A stretch of 64,000 bases of DNA from Bacteroidota bacterium (lineage in GTDB: Bacteria > Bacteroidota > Bacteroidia > Chitinophagales > Chitinophagaceae), in assembly GCA_013285915.1 (NCBI GenBank), contig JABDGS010000004.1:1-64000 (forward strand), read 5' to 3'. Positions 9,089 to 18,741 of this stretch are shown here, piece by piece. The translations under genes and the position numbers were made by a program. The notes below the pieces were generated by a model. That model had not been told where the DNA came from and searched no databases. It saw only the letters and a program-made list of their open reading frames with translations. Within the stretch, counting starts at the first letter, position 1; the number at the start of each line of letters is the position of its first letter.

Positions 9089-12000
9089 TTATTCCGCTAC
9101 ACCTGTATTGCTCACTGGCTTCTGGTAGTTCCAGTCACTTCTGTCCAGTACTCGTGTACCTGTAATTACTTCGTTGCAGGTGTTGCCATCAAACAACCGC
9201 CCATTCTTCATTACATAAAAAACGGTATTGGTATTGCGTATATTTTCCAGCGGATTTTTATCAAGAATAACAAGGTCTGCAAGTTTGCCGGGTTTAATAC
9301 TACCAAGGTCTTTATCAAGCCCCAGGCCTGTTGCCCCAAGTATAGTTGCGGCCCTCAATACGTCCATAGGTTTCATACCGCCAGATGCCAAAGCCCACAT
9401 TTCCCAATGGTAGCCAATACCATTAAATTCACCATGGCTGCCAATTCCTATAAGACCGCCTGCTTCAACCAGTGCTTTCATTGACTTTGCGTGTTTTGGG
9501 AACACCTGTTCCTCAGGCATAAACCAGCCAGTTTTTACACGTCTTGTTTTACCTGCAAGCTCATCATAGGGCATAAAGTATTGCACTTTTGGGTCGTGGT
9601 ACGGGTTTTCAGTTTCCCAAAAATAGTTCTCGGCCCATGGGCCGCCATACGCCACGATGAATGTAGGCGTAACACATATTTGCGCCTGTGCAAAAGATTT
9701 TATTAAATCACCATACAAGGGATAAATAGGTATGGCATGCTCATGGCCGGGGTAACCATCCAGCATATTGGTTATATTAAGCTTTACGTTAAGGCCGCCT
9801 TCGGTAGTAGGCATAAGCTGCTGGTTACGTGCCGCCATTATTATCCACTGGCGCTGCTGCCTGTTACCAGACAGGTACATTTTAATGTAGTTTGTATGGT
9901 AGTATTTACTGTACTGGCTCAATACATCCTCAGCCTGTGCTGAATCTTTGATATTGTAATCCCAATAACCTACACCGGGGCCTGTTGAGTAAATACGCGG
10001 GCCAAATACTTTGCCAGCCTCAACTTCATCAGCATAAGTTAATACATCTGTTGTTCCCGTTTGCGGGTCACGTGTTGTGGTAACACCATAGGCAAGGTTA
10101 ACTGCGTATTTCCATACCTGCGATTTGTGCACACCCCATTGCGGCCACATGTGCGAGTGTGGGTCAACAAAGCCGGGCACGATTGTTTTGCCTTTTACAT
10201 CAACTATTTTAGCTCCTCTCGGCACGGTTAACGAACCCTTCTTTCCAATAGCTTTAATACGGTTGTTCTCCACCAAAATATCACCATCTTCAATAACCTC
10301 TCCTGCTTCCATGGTAATAATACGCGCACCTGTAAGCAGTACCAACCCTTGCGGCTCATCCTTCGCATAATATACTTTCACTTCATTTTCCACGGGTTTG
10401 TATTCTTCGTCTTTCTTTGCTGCTTTTTTAGCAGCAATATCAGTTTTAGCTTTTGAAGAATCAGCTTTTGCCAGGGAATCAGCGGCTTTCTTTGCTTCGG
10501 GAGTTATCGCCGCCAGTGAATCGGCAATACGCTTTTTAGCCGTTTTCACACTGTCATCAAAGGCTTCAGCAGCGTCTACATCATACACAAAATGCGCATT
10601 ACCAAGGCTCCAGTGTACTTTTTTGCCATCTGCTTCCCAAAAAGGAAACTCACCACCCAGTTTGGTAAGTTTGCGGGCCGGCCATTGGGCAGAGCCTGCA
10701 TCTGCAAGGGAAACATTAACCACCTTGCCGGTTTTTGGTATAGACACTACATATATCTCATTATTTATTTGCACCAATGCGCGCTTACCAACAGGGCTCA
10801 TAGTTATTTGCCCGGCCGGCGAAGGTGGGTTAACTTCTGTAGCATCTGCACCGGTTTCACTCATCACCAACTCATCACCAGCAGGTTTTCCTTTCTTCAT
10901 TATGCTTATACCCGCCGTGGTAATACCAGTAATATGCGCAATATTTTTTTCATCCGTTCCATCCCATTTAATTGACACAAGGCCACCATTGCCTTTATCA
11001 AAGTAAATACGGTCGTCCTCGTCAGCAAAATGGGGGTTGTATCTGCCAACCGCCCTATCAATAACAGTTATATCGCCGCCTGCTGCAGGTATCCAGCAAA
11101 TCTCATCTTCGGCATCGTCATAGCCGGTTTCGATAGCATCTTTATATTTTTCTGTTTTTGTGCGTATAAATACAATGCGCTCGTTTTTGTTGTCAAACAC
11201 AGGTGTCTGATAAAAAGCGGGCAGTTTATTTAGTTTTTGCAGGTTGCTGCCGCTTACATTTACCTTATACAAATCGCCGCCTTTTGATTGCCATGCAACA
11301 AATGCGATTGATTTACCATCTTTGCTCCATGCAGGCATGGCCTCAGTAAAATCGTTATTGGTAAGGCGCTTAGGTGTACCATTGGGATAGTCCATCACAT
11401 AAAGGCGGTCAAGCACTGTAAATGCCAGCATTTTACCATCGGGAGACGGAACAGCGTCTCTTATCTGGGTAGCAACATTGTAGGCGGTATCTTTTACCGG
11501 GTATTTAAATTGCAGCCTTGGCCCAAGCTCAAGCTGCATGTTTACATTAAATGATATTTCAGCTGGTGCGCTGCCATCAATCGGTATTCTGTGTATTTTC
11601 CCACCGTATGATGCTACCACAGCTTTACTATCAGGTGTAAATGCCATGCCCGGTAGCACACCCATCGTGGCAATTGATTCCTGGTCGTCACGCTGAATGG
11701 GGTAAGCCAGCCATTTTTCATCGCCGCTTTCAATATTGCGCAGTATAAGGCCGGTTTTATCCTCAAACCGACTGCCGTATACCAGCCATTTACCATCTTT
11801 TGAGAGCACTGGAGTAAATGCAGAACCATATCGTGATGTAACAACAACAAACTTGCCGTTGTTTCTATCGTACATGCCTAATTGATATTGTGGTAAATCA
11901 GCGTTATAGCTCCATGGCCCGGTTCTGCTGGAGAAATACACAAACCTTCCGTCAGCACTAACTGCCGGGTCAATCGTTTTCAGGTTGGCGAAACCATCAA

Positions 12001-12583
12001 GCAATTGGGTGCCACCGCCGCCATTTTTGTACACCATGTACAACTGCACATTAAGCTTGCCTTTAGAATAGAATATGTAATCACCATCAGGCGACCAGCA
12101 GCCCATGGGCACATTCACGTCACGCTCTTTAGTAACCTGGAAAGTGTCTTTCTTTTCAAAATCGATCCACCAGATATTTTCACAGCCGCTGCGGTCTGAA
12201 CTGAACAGTAGTTTTTTACCGTCTGGGCTGTACCGCGGATGGGAATCAAAGGCAAGGCCTTTAGTAACTTGCGTTGCCTGGCCGCCTGTTATGGGTACGG
12301 TGTAAATATCGCCCATAAGGTCAAAAGCAATTGTTTTGCCGTCCGGGCTAACGTCAAGGGATGTCCAGGTACCTTCGGTAGTATTAAAGCTTATTGTGCG
12401 CTGCGCTTTCAGGGGTAGATCTTTATACTCCTGGTATTTAAAAGAATCCTTTTTTGTTGAATCTTCAACGGGTGATTTAACAAGCCCGCTAAATTTTCTA
12501 TGTGCGAACGATGGTGTTGCAAGGGTAACACCTAAAGCAATAGCTGAGAACAGGGTTGCTTTACCTGCAGTTAGTTTGGCCAT
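9089..12583 (-). CDS. exported amidohydrolase with N-terminal WD40-like (PD40) propeller
   Basis: A 1164-residue secreted protein. ATG 12583 was chosen over a TTG three codons upstream because it begins a clean signal peptide ending TPSFA. Residues about 40-670 contain many TolB/PD40 propeller repeats (SPDGKTIAFDL, SPDGKKLLFSSDRSG, SKDGKSIAFV). Residues about 670-735 are a linker rich in Lys, Ala and Asp, and the last third is an amidohydrolase barrel: metal-binding HxH in GFVDPHSHMW near residue 810, YGVTTTRDPQTG, GSHGEFNG, and the closing LGSIKPGKLADLVIL. The family is common in Bacteroidota and annotated as amidohydrolase or imidazolonepropionase-like; the physiological substrate is unknown, perhaps a peptide-derived amide in the periplasm. 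Confidence 0.9.
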   Translation of the reverse strand: MAKLTAGKATLFSAIALGVTLATPSFAHRKFSGLVKSPVEDSTKKDSFKYQEYKDLPLKAQRTISFNTTEGTWTSLDVSPDGKTIAFDLMGDIYTVPITGGQATQVTKGLAFDSHPRYSPDGKKLLFSSDRSGCENIWWIDFEKKDTFQVTKERDVNVPMGCWSPDGDYIFYSKGKLNVQLYMVYKNGGGGTQLLDGFANLKTIDPAVSADGRFVYFSSRTGPWSYNADLPQYQLGMYDRNNGKFVVVTSRYGSAFTPVLSKDGKWLVYGSRFEDKTGLILRNIESGDEKWLAYPIQRDDQESIATMGVLPGMAFTPDSKAVVASYGGKIHRIPIDGSAPAEISFNVNMQLELGPRLQFKYPVKDTAYNVATQIRDAVPSPDGKMLAFTVLDRLYVMDYPNGTPKRLTNNDFTEAMPAWSKDGKSIAFVAWQSKGGDLYKVNVSGSNLQKLNKLPAFYQTPVFDNKNERIVFIRTKTEKYKDAIETGYDDAEDEICWIPAAGGDITVIDRAVGRYNPHFADEDDRIYFDKGNGGLVSIKWDGTDEKNIAHITGITTAGISIMKKGKPAGDELVMSETGADATEVNPPSPAGQITMSPVGKRALVQINNEIYVVSIPKTGKVVNVSLADAGSAQWPARKLTKLGGEFPFWEADGKKVHWSLGNAHFVYDVDAAEAFDDSVKTAKKRIADSLAAITPEAKKAADSLAKADSSKAKTDIAAKKAAKKDEEYKPVENEVKVYYAKDEPQGLVLLTGARIITMEAGEVIEDGDILVENNRIKAIGKKGSLTVPRGAKIVDVKGKTIVPGFVDPHSHMWPQWGVHKSQVWKYAVNLAYGVTTTRDPQTGTTDVLTYADEVEAGKVFGPRIYSTGPGVGYWDYNIKDSAQAEDVLSQYSKYYHTNYIKMYLSGNRQQRQWIIMAARNQQLMPTTEGGLNVKLNITNMLDGYPGHEHAIPIYPLYGDLIKSFAQAQICVTPTFIVAYGGPWAENYFWETENPYHDPKVQYFMPYDELAGKTRRVKTGWFMPEEQVFPKHAKSMKALVEAGGLIGIGSHGEFNGIGYHWEMWALASGGMKPMDVLRAATILGATGLGLDKDLGSIKPGKLADLVILDKNPLENIRNTNTVFYVMKNGRLFDGNTCNEVITGTRVLDRSDWNYQKPVSNTGVAE

Positions 12584-12762
12584 TTTTCTCAATTTAATAA
12601 TAGTGTAATGGCAAAGTAAATAAACAATAGCATATTTCCTATTTGGCGCGTCTTTTTTTAAACTGCCGGAAATTGTAAATAGAAATTAAATCGCCGCAAC
12701 AACATTATTATACCAACATAAACAAATTAAAATGTATTTTTAAAATACAACACTTAACTGCC

Positions 12763-13626
12763 ATGATAACAATTGTTTTGTGCGCGCTTGCAGCATTGGC
12801 CGTGTGGTTCTCATTCTTCCTGGGACGTGATTTTTTTAAACATAAAAAAAGCCTTGAAAATGTTAGCTGGTTAAAAACCGGTGTGATAGGCTTTGTCGTA
12901 AACTTTTTTGACACGCTTGGCGTTGGCGCATTTGCACCGCAAACAGCTTTATTAAAATTTACCCGCCAAACAAAAGACAAACAAATACCCGGCACGTTGA
13001 ATGTTGCCAATACCTTACCCACATTGGCAGAGGCAATTATTTTTATCAAAATTATTGAAGTTGATATAACTACGCTTATTGTTATGGTGCTTGCTGCAAT
13101 GTTTGGTGCTATAATAGGCGCCGGAATGGTTGCAAAATTTTCCGAAAGCAAGGTGAGGTTAACAATGGGCATTGCGTTGCTGGTAACTGCAAGTTTTATG
13201 CTTGCCAACAAGTTTAATCTTATACAGGGCTCAGGCAGCGAGACAGGCTTAACCGGTGCAAAACTGGTTATAGCAGGTGCAGTTAATTTTATATTAGGTG
13301 CATTAATGACGGCTGGCATTGGCCTTTATGCCCCTTGCATGGCGCTGGTGTTTGCGCTGGGTTTATCACCAAAGGTCGCTTTTCCCATCATGATGGGTTC
13401 GTGCGCTTTTTTAATGCCGCCTGCCTCATATAAGTTTATTAAGGCAGCCGCTTATAACCGAAAAGCTGCTGTTGGCATGGCCATACCGGGCATTGTTGGC
13501 GTGCTGCTGGCTGCATTTATCGTGAAAAGTTTACCACTGGATATTTTCCGTTGGATCGTGATCGTAGTTATTCTTTATACTTCCGCAACCATGCTGTTCG
13601 CATATTTTAAAAAGAACAGTAGCTGA
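12763..13626 (+). CDS. TSUP-family (TauE/SafE) permease
   Basis: A 287-residue inner membrane protein with about eight hydrophobic helices in two related halves (GVIGFVVNFFDTLGVGAFAP and NFILGALMTAGIGLYAPCMA), the internal duplication typical of the 4-toluene-sulfonate/sulfite uptake TSUP family. Members carry sulfur-containing or organic anions; nothing nearby identifies the cargo. It diverges from the PD40/amidohydrolase gene. Confidence 0.87.
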   Translation: MITIVLCALAALAVWFSFFLGRDFFKHKKSLENVSWLKTGVIGFVVNFFDTLGVGAFAPQTALLKFTRQTKDKQIPGTLNVANTLPTLAEAIIFIKIIEVDITTLIVMVLAAMFGAIIGAGMVAKFSESKVRLTMGIALLVTASFMLANKFNLIQGSGSETGLTGAKLVIAGAVNFILGALMTAGIGLYAPCMALVFALGLSPKVAFPIMMGSCAFLMPPASYKFIKAAAYNRKAAVGMAIPGIVGVLLAAFIVKSLPLDIFRWIVIVVILYTSATMLFAYFKKNSS

Positions 13627-13685
13627 GCAAACATTCATATCAAAATACCGCGCAAAGGGTATGTTGTAAAGCAGTCGCTGCCAAT

Positions 13686-13701
13686 ATCTTTCCGGAAAGA
13701 T
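13686..13701. promoter_or_regulatory. 16-bp perfect palindrome before small membrane protein gene
   Basis: ATCTTTCC-GGAAAGAT is a perfect 16-bp palindrome ending 5 bases before the ATG at 13707. Its position over the translation start region would allow a repressor or a small RNA hairpin to control that gene. No regulator is encoded next to it. Confidence 0.35.
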
Positions 13702-13706
13702 CAAAT

Positions 13707-14072
13707 ATGTTCTCAAAACTATTTTGCTGCCTTGCAGTATTTGCAGTGTTAACCCTTCACGCTCAGCATAAAGAAAATCCAGGCCCATCTGCCCTGCAGG
13801 ACAGCATTGATAAAGGCCTTGCCAAAATAAAGCAAATGCAGGCACGGATAGACAGCGTAGATAAAGCCCAACTGCAAAAGCTTGCCGACAAAACAGCAGC
13901 AAGCGACAGTGCAAATATGGCACGGGGCCTTGATGAATATATGGCTGAGAAAAAAGAACAGGATAAACGTATGGTAAAACAATTGTGGATCAAGGGATCA
14001 GTGTTTGTGTTTATGCTGGGCGCAACAATAGTGGGGTTTGTAAGGCGGAGAAAGCAGAAAGTAAAGGGGTGA
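13707..14072 (+). CDS. exported coiled-coil protein with C-terminal anchor, unknown function
   Basis: A 121-residue protein. Residues 1-19 form a signal peptide ending LHAQ. Residues 30-90 are a charged helix, predicted coiled coil (SIDKGLAKIKQMQARIDSVD). Residues 95-112 are a membrane helix followed by the basic stop-transfer RRRKQKVKG. The layout predicts a periplasmic coil held in the inner membrane with its tail in the cytoplasm. I do not recognise the family. Confidence 0.65.
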   Translation: MFSKLFCCLAVFAVLTLHAQHKENPGPSALQDSIDKGLAKIKQMQARIDSVDKAQLQKLADKTAASDSANMARGLDEYMAEKKEQDKRMVKQLWIKGSVFVFMLGATIVGFVRRRKQKVKG

Positions 14073-14082
14073 CAATTTTATT

Positions 14083-14135
14083 CAACCGGCAGAAACCGGT
14101 TGTAATTTTATTAACCCGGTGAATTTTAATTCACC
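14083..14135. terminator. two short hairpins between converging genes
   Basis: CAACCGG (14083-14089) pairs with CCGGTTG (14096-14102), and GGTGAATT (14119-14126) pairs with AATTCACC (14129-14136). The first is followed by TAATTTTATT. They lie between the convergent genes ending at 14072 and 14126, and the second overlaps the stop of the YkuK gene. Weak but plausible terminators. Confidence 0.4.
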
Positions 14136-14599
14136 ACTTTATCAGCACAGCAACTGCTGGCAAAAGCCTCTGGCTTGGCTTTAAAGGCAAAACCCATCCC
14201 CAATATGTAGCCCATTGCCTCGCGCAGGGCATCATTACTTTTAAATTGCGGGTTGGTGTTAATGTCAGCATGTACTTCCATATCAACATCATACGTAATA
14301 AACAGGTTGCAAAGCTCATAAGCAATCTCAATACTTTTTGCTACTTCAACAAGCATGCGTTCCTTAATGTTGTACTTATGCCTTGTTTTTTCGTTGTGAA
14401 TGTACATAAAGCCACCATTGTGTTCCCGCAAAAAAACAATCACTGTGGCAAATTCTGTTTCATCACCCTTAACCTGGCTATCGGTACCAATGCATACCTT
14501 AAGACGAACACCATTCGCGGTTTCGCGCTTAATGGCTTCTTCTACCGCGTCTTTAATTGGCAGTACAATGGTTTCGCCGTTAAACTTTCTCCATCGCAT
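14126..14599 (-). CDS. YkuK-family (DUF458) RNase H-like protein
   Basis: A 157-residue cytoplasmic protein. MRWRKFNGE at the start, CIGTDSQVKGDETEFATVIV (RNase H-like first strand with the acidic residue in GTDSQ), and the Asp-rich VDMEVHADINTNPQFKSN segment identify the YkuK family. The fold belongs to the RNase H superfamily; enzymatic activity has not been shown for the family as far as I know. The C-terminal SSCCADKVVN tail is a small extension. Confidence 0.85.
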   Translation of the reverse strand: MRWRKFNGETIVLPIKDAVEEAIKRETANGVRLKVCIGTDSQVKGDETEFATVIVFLREHNGGFMYIHNEKTRHKYNIKERMLVEVAKSIEIAYELCNLFITYDVDMEVHADINTNPQFKSNDALREAMGYILGMGFAFKAKPEAFASSCCADKVVN

Positions 14600-14772
14600 G
14601 AGATAATAATTTTATACCGGAAATTACTTAATAAAAGCGTTACCCGCGTAAAAAAACGATTACTCAATTATTAACAGTTGTTAAGAACGCGCTGGAAATC
14701 ATTATTTCCAATGAAATTTTGAAGAGGGTTTTGCAGCATGAAAGCGCTGTTTTTGAAAGGCATAAGGGATGG

Positions 14773-15468
14773 CTATTGGGTTATTTTAACTACGTCATTT
14801 GCGTATGCCGCGCCAACCGGCAGTTCTGTTTGCTTTATCCAGACACTGTTCCTGTCAACTTTTATAACATGTTTTTTTGCTGCGATATACGACCGGTGAA
14901 TACGCACAAAATTATCAACGGGCAATAGTGCCTCCGCTTCAGCCATTGTAAGCCTGCTGACTATTTTCCTGTTATCCAGTACAAACTGCATGTAATTACC
15001 GTTGCTTTCAACAAACAAAATATCATCCAGCTCTACACGTATTTGTTCGGCGCCGCTTTTTATAAAAATATGGCTAACAGGTGGGGATACGACAGTTGTA
15101 TTTGCTTTTTTGAGCGTAAACTGTTCATAAGCCTTATTACACGCCTTTAAAAACCTTGCCTGCGAAAAGGGTTTAAGCAGGTAATCAATTGCATCAAGCT
15201 CAAAGCTTTGCACAGCATGCTCACTGTAGGCTGTAGTAAATATAACCATTGGCGGCCTGGGTATTGACTTTAAAAAATCAATACCAGAAATATCCGGCAT
15301 TTTTATGTCAAGAAAAATTAGATCAGCCTGTTGCTTTTGCAAGTAGTTTAGTGCATCAAAAGCATTGGTAAAACAAGCTGCAATTTTTATAAAATTTATT
15401 TTAGCGGCCAGTGCTTTGATAACATCAAGCGCAACAGGCTCATCGTCTATGGCAATGGCAATGATCAT
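14773..15468 (-). CDS. LytTR-family response regulator
   Basis: A 231-residue two-component regulator. The receiver domain covers residues 1-120: acidic pair Asp8-Asp9, phosphoacceptor Asp54 in IFLDIKMPD, the Thr in FTTAYS and the Lys in LLKPF. Residues about 132-228 form the LytTR DNA-binding domain (ILFVESNGNYMQFVLDNRK, FVRIHRSYIAAKKHV). The LytS-type kinase at 16980-18566 is the probable partner, with the esterase gene between them on the same strand. The 255-base gap before this gene shows no terminator, so one transcript or a separate promoter are both possible. Confidence 0.93.
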   Translation of the reverse strand: MIIAIAIDDEPVALDVIKALAAKINFIKIAACFTNAFDALNYLQKQQADLIFLDIKMPDISGIDFLKSIPRPPMVIFTTAYSEHAVQSFELDAIDYLLKPFSQARFLKACNKAYEQFTLKKANTTVVSPPVSHIFIKSGAEQIRVELDDILFVESNGNYMQFVLDNRKIVSRLTMAEAEALLPVDNFVRIHRSYIAAKKHVIKVDRNSVWIKQTELPVGAAYANDVVKITQ

Positions 15469-15723
15469 TATTTTATTTTCTTAACGTATTTTGTTGTACC
15501 ATCTTGAAATATCGTGACGCCGCTTACCTTTCCATCAATACAGCCTTAACCGGTATATTATAAAGCTGAATATGCGAGCCGCCAACAACTTATCCGCAAT
15601 ATGTACTGCATCAAATGTACAATCCTTATTGCCAGGCAATACAATGCATGCATCAGTTACAATTCGTACAAAGTTACTGCAGCAGCCTGAAATAGTGCCA
15701 TTGTGATATAAAACTGCTCGTGT

Positions 15724-16962
15724 TTATTGTGGCTGCTCCAGCTTGTTTAATCTTTCTTTTACATCAGCATTATAATCAAGCGACAAAGACCTTTTGTAGC
15801 AGTCAACAGCTTTTAACTTATCCCCTTTTATCGCATAGAACATCCCCATATCAGCATACGCATGCGCGCTTTTTGGGTAGTTGGTAAGGTTCATTTGCAA
15901 AAAATAATAGGCCCTGTTAAATTGCTTCATATCTGTAAGCTGGTGATATACTGCACTTACAAATTGCTCGGGTGGCGATACTGTATAACCCATTTGCCTG
16001 CTTACTGCTGCATAATGTGCAGCAAGCAGCGTATCACCTTTATATGCAGGGCTAAAAAATTCACCATAAGGAAAATTGTAACTGTAAAATTTAAACATGG
16101 CAGGCAATCCGTCATATTCTGATGGCAGTGTTACGCCATCATGATCATAATCCGGGTAATACTTCCAATTAAACTGCAGGCCGTTTTGTTTATTCGCATT
16201 TAAGTAATAACCAAGCTGTATAATGCTGCGTATATGCAGTGTATTGAAATTTGTATCTTTTTTTACGCGCACCGTATCCATGCCTTTCTGCATAGTGTTT
16301 GCCATGGCAACAAACAGGCTACGGCCAGTAAATACCTTCTCCTGCAATGCTTGTTTTACCTGTTTTAATAATGCCTGGTGATCCCACCACAAACTTGGGT
16401 CGCTGGCCAAATAGGCATTAAATAATTTAGTATGATTGATAAGTATATGCACGGCGGTAAGGCCACCGAGCGAGTGGCCAATTAATACACGATAAGGCGC
16501 TGTTGGATAAGAAGAATCAATATGCGGTATAAGCTCATTTTCTATAAAGGATATAAAATTTTCACCACCACCAGACTGAGAAGAAGACATACTATCCAGC
16601 GCGGGTGAAGGATTTCCATGCGTTGGCGAAAGGTCGCGCGTGCGGTTTGTGTTGGGTATGCCAACCAATATCATTTGCGGAAAGCCGGTATTACCGCTGC
16701 CACCACCCAACTGGTGCAGTAACACGGCAACAGTGGCAAAACTATTTTCATCGCCGTCCAGTAAATAAACAACCGGGTAGCGTTGCGGGTAAAACCTGCC
16801 ATCTGGTGAAGTGGTGTCGGGCATGCTCACCCATATCTTTCTTTTCTCACGCAGTATGTTCGAGTATATACTATCAGCATTTCCAATAGTTATGGTATTG
16901 CTGTTTTGTGCGTTAGCCTGAATGCCTGTAAAAAGCAACAAACAATATATAAGTGATCTCAT
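15724..16962 (-). CDS. exported alpha/beta hydrolase (Fes/esterase D-like) with TPR tail
   Basis: A 412-residue exported enzyme. Residues 1-19 are a signal peptide ending QANAQ. The alpha/beta hydrolase domain resembles enterochelin esterase/esterase D proteins: YPVVYLLDGDENSF, then the nucleophile elbow GHSLGG with Ser164, and DYDHDGVTLPSEYDG near the catalytic His. Residues about 330-408 carry TPR-like helices (AHAYADMGMFYAIKGDKLKA). It begins 17 bases after the kinase gene ends, so the two are co-transcribed. Substrate is uncertain: siderophore esters or acyl esters are possible. Confidence 0.85.
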   Translation of the reverse strand: MRSLIYCLLLFTGIQANAQNSNTITIGNADSIYSNILREKRKIWVSMPDTTSPDGRFYPQRYPVVYLLDGDENSFATVAVLLHQLGGGSGNTGFPQMILVGIPNTNRTRDLSPTHGNPSPALDSMSSSQSGGGENFISFIENELIPHIDSSYPTAPYRVLIGHSLGGLTAVHILINHTKLFNAYLASDPSLWWDHQALLKQVKQALQEKVFTGRSLFVAMANTMQKGMDTVRVKKDTNFNTLHIRSIIQLGYYLNANKQNGLQFNWKYYPDYDHDGVTLPSEYDGLPAMFKFYSYNFPYGEFFSPAYKGDTLLAAHYAAVSRQMGYTVSPPEQFVSAVYHQLTDMKQFNRAYYFLQMNLTNYPKSAHAYADMGMFYAIKGDKLKAVDCYKRSLSLDYNADVKERLNKLEQPQ

Positions 16963-16979
16963 ATTTATGTTATTTATAA

Positions 16980-18566
16980 TTATGGCTGAATATGCAGTTT
17001 TGCAACGAACTCTTTCCCATCGCCTGAAGCGTTGAAAGTGTGCCTGCCCGGGTACAGTAACGCAAGCCTTTCTGATACATTTTTCAACCCAATGCCACCC
17101 CTGTCTTTCTCTGTATCGCTGCCCTGTTTTGCGTGCATACTGTTACCAACAGTAAACCGTATTGTTGTTTCATCGCAAACAAGGGTAATGTTTATCCACG
17201 ATCGTTCTACCAGGCTTATGCCATGCTTGAAGGCATTTTCAACCAAGGGTATAAACAGCATGGGAGCTATTTGATGAGTACATAAGCTGATATCAATATG
17301 CGTTTCAATATTAATGTTGGGGGATTGTTGTATGCGCAGCTTTTGCAGGCTTATATAATTTTCCAGGTATTCAATTTCACGCTGCATGGGTATATGGTCC
17401 ATATTGTTGTCATGCAACATAAAGCGCATCATATCGCCAAGTTTTTGAATGCCTTCAGCCGTGCGCCCGCTGCCGTCCTGCAGTGCTGTGCCGTAAAGTG
17501 TATTAAGCGCGTTAAAAAGAAAATGCGGGTTTATTTGTGAGCGTAAAAACTGTATGCCGGCCTGCGATTGTTTTAACGCAGTTTCCATGCCCCTTAACTG
17601 CAATATTTTATCTTTTTGTTGCTGGTATACCAGCCAGGATAGCGGCGTTATAATAAACATGTACGCAGCCCATGCACCAAAGAAAAGCAAGCCCGGGCTA
17701 ATCACTTGCGCCTGATGAAGCAACATAACCGGTAAGGTGCATATTACGGTAACCAATAACAACTGGCCAATGCGTTGCCCCGCAAATAACCGGGCAGCAC
17801 TTTTTGAAGGAAAAATCCAATATATATTAACAGCCGCCACCGTTAATACGGGCGGCAGCACAAAGATGAAAACTTCAAGAATTTCAGATTGTGCATCGCC
17901 AGGCCTTAACACGGAAGCAAACATAGAAATGGCAGCAAGCACAGAAAAGTAAACCGATGCAAAAAGGGTAACCTGGTTGGCAATAAGCACCCGGTATGCC
18001 TTGCGCCCGTCCTGCTTTTCAATACTGTAAATGGCTGTTTCGCGCACCGCTGTATATAACAGGTACAGGCCCACAAAAAAAAGTGTTATATCAAAACCGC
18101 CGAACATATTGAAGAATGGCTGCGGGTGCACGGGAAAAATGCTGTCTACTAAATTTACTATGCCCCTGTCAGGAAAGCTTTGTGTACAATAAAATTCCGC
18201 AAAATTGCACACCGGGCCCAGCAGGTAAATAATGATAATAAACTGCGCAACAATAAAAAAATACTTCGCAATAATAAGCAGGATAGGCTTAACAGGTATG
18301 CGTGTTTTGTTAACTACCGCAGCCATAACCGGCTGCCACAATGTTTTTGGCAATGCCAGTTTTGCTATAACAAGCTTATTAAGCCACAAGTAACATGCGT
18401 ATTGCAGAAACAGTATAATACCCTGCAGCAGCAGTATGTTATGGTAAAATTTAAAATTTTCAATAAATGGTACGCCGTTAAAAAGCCATATTATGCGCCG
18501 CATTATAGTGAACACAGCAATCATTGTTACCAGTATAATCTCATGCTGCCGCCATTTTGCTTTCAT
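16980..18566 (-). CDS. LytS-type sensor histidine kinase
   Basis: A 528-residue membrane kinase. Two groups of membrane helices lie within residues 12-310 with a hydrophilic loop around 125-165. The His_kinase (PF06580-type) domain starts near residue 335 with RSQINPHFLFNALN, where the His of PHFLFN is the phosphorylation site. The ATPase domain follows with IPLVENAFKHG (N box) and GGIGLKNVSERL (G box). It heads the kinase-esterase-regulator set. The extensive membrane part suggests sensing of envelope state or a small lipophilic signal; the ligand is unknown. Confidence 0.92.
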   Translation of the reverse strand: MKAKWRQHEIILVTMIAVFTIMRRIIWLFNGVPFIENFKFYHNILLLQGIILFLQYACYLWLNKLVIAKLALPKTLWQPVMAAVVNKTRIPVKPILLIIAKYFFIVAQFIIIIYLLGPVCNFAEFYCTQSFPDRGIVNLVDSIFPVHPQPFFNMFGGFDITLFFVGLYLLYTAVRETAIYSIEKQDGRKAYRVLIANQVTLFASVYFSVLAAISMFASVLRPGDAQSEILEVFIFVLPPVLTVAAVNIYWIFPSKSAARLFAGQRIGQLLLVTVICTLPVMLLHQAQVISPGLLFFGAWAAYMFIITPLSWLVYQQQKDKILQLRGMETALKQSQAGIQFLRSQINPHFLFNALNTLYGTALQDGSGRTAEGIQKLGDMMRFMLHDNNMDHIPMQREIEYLENYISLQKLRIQQSPNINIETHIDISLCTHQIAPMLFIPLVENAFKHGISLVERSWINITLVCDETTIRFTVGNSMHAKQGSDTEKDRGGIGLKNVSERLALLYPGRHTFNASGDGKEFVAKLHIQP

Positions 18567-18690
18567 GCCTGTAAATTTTAAGCAAGATTAGTTTATAGCA
18601 ACGGTAGCTTTTTTGCAATGGGACAAACATGCCTGTAAATGTGACGGAAATGGATCGTATAAATAAAAATGGGCTGAATCCATTATAAAC

Positions 18691-18718
18691 AAAAAGCCCC
18701 GGCTTTTTTTACCGGGGC
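18691..18718 (-). terminator. rho-independent terminator of NTF2-like lipoprotein gene
   Basis: On the minus strand, GCCCCGG pairs with CCGGGGC across a 9-base A-rich loop and is followed by a T-run (TTTTT at 18695-18691). It starts 24 bases beyond the stop codon at 18742. Confidence 0.9.
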
Positions 18719-18741
18719 ATTATAATAAACATATTTGATAA

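Noticed and set aside
10398-11006. Long open frame on the plus strand inside the PD40/amidohydrolase gene
   Set aside because: Serine/alanine-rich antisense shadow without domain, start context or codon pattern; the minus-strand gene is well supported.
12708-13319. Long open frame opposite the TSUP permease
   Set aside because: Low-complexity antisense reading of a membrane protein gene with no recognisable domain.
14693-14710. TGGAAAT/ATTTCCA inverted repeat as a terminator of the LytTR gene
   Set aside because: The stem is AT-rich and no T-run follows on either strand.
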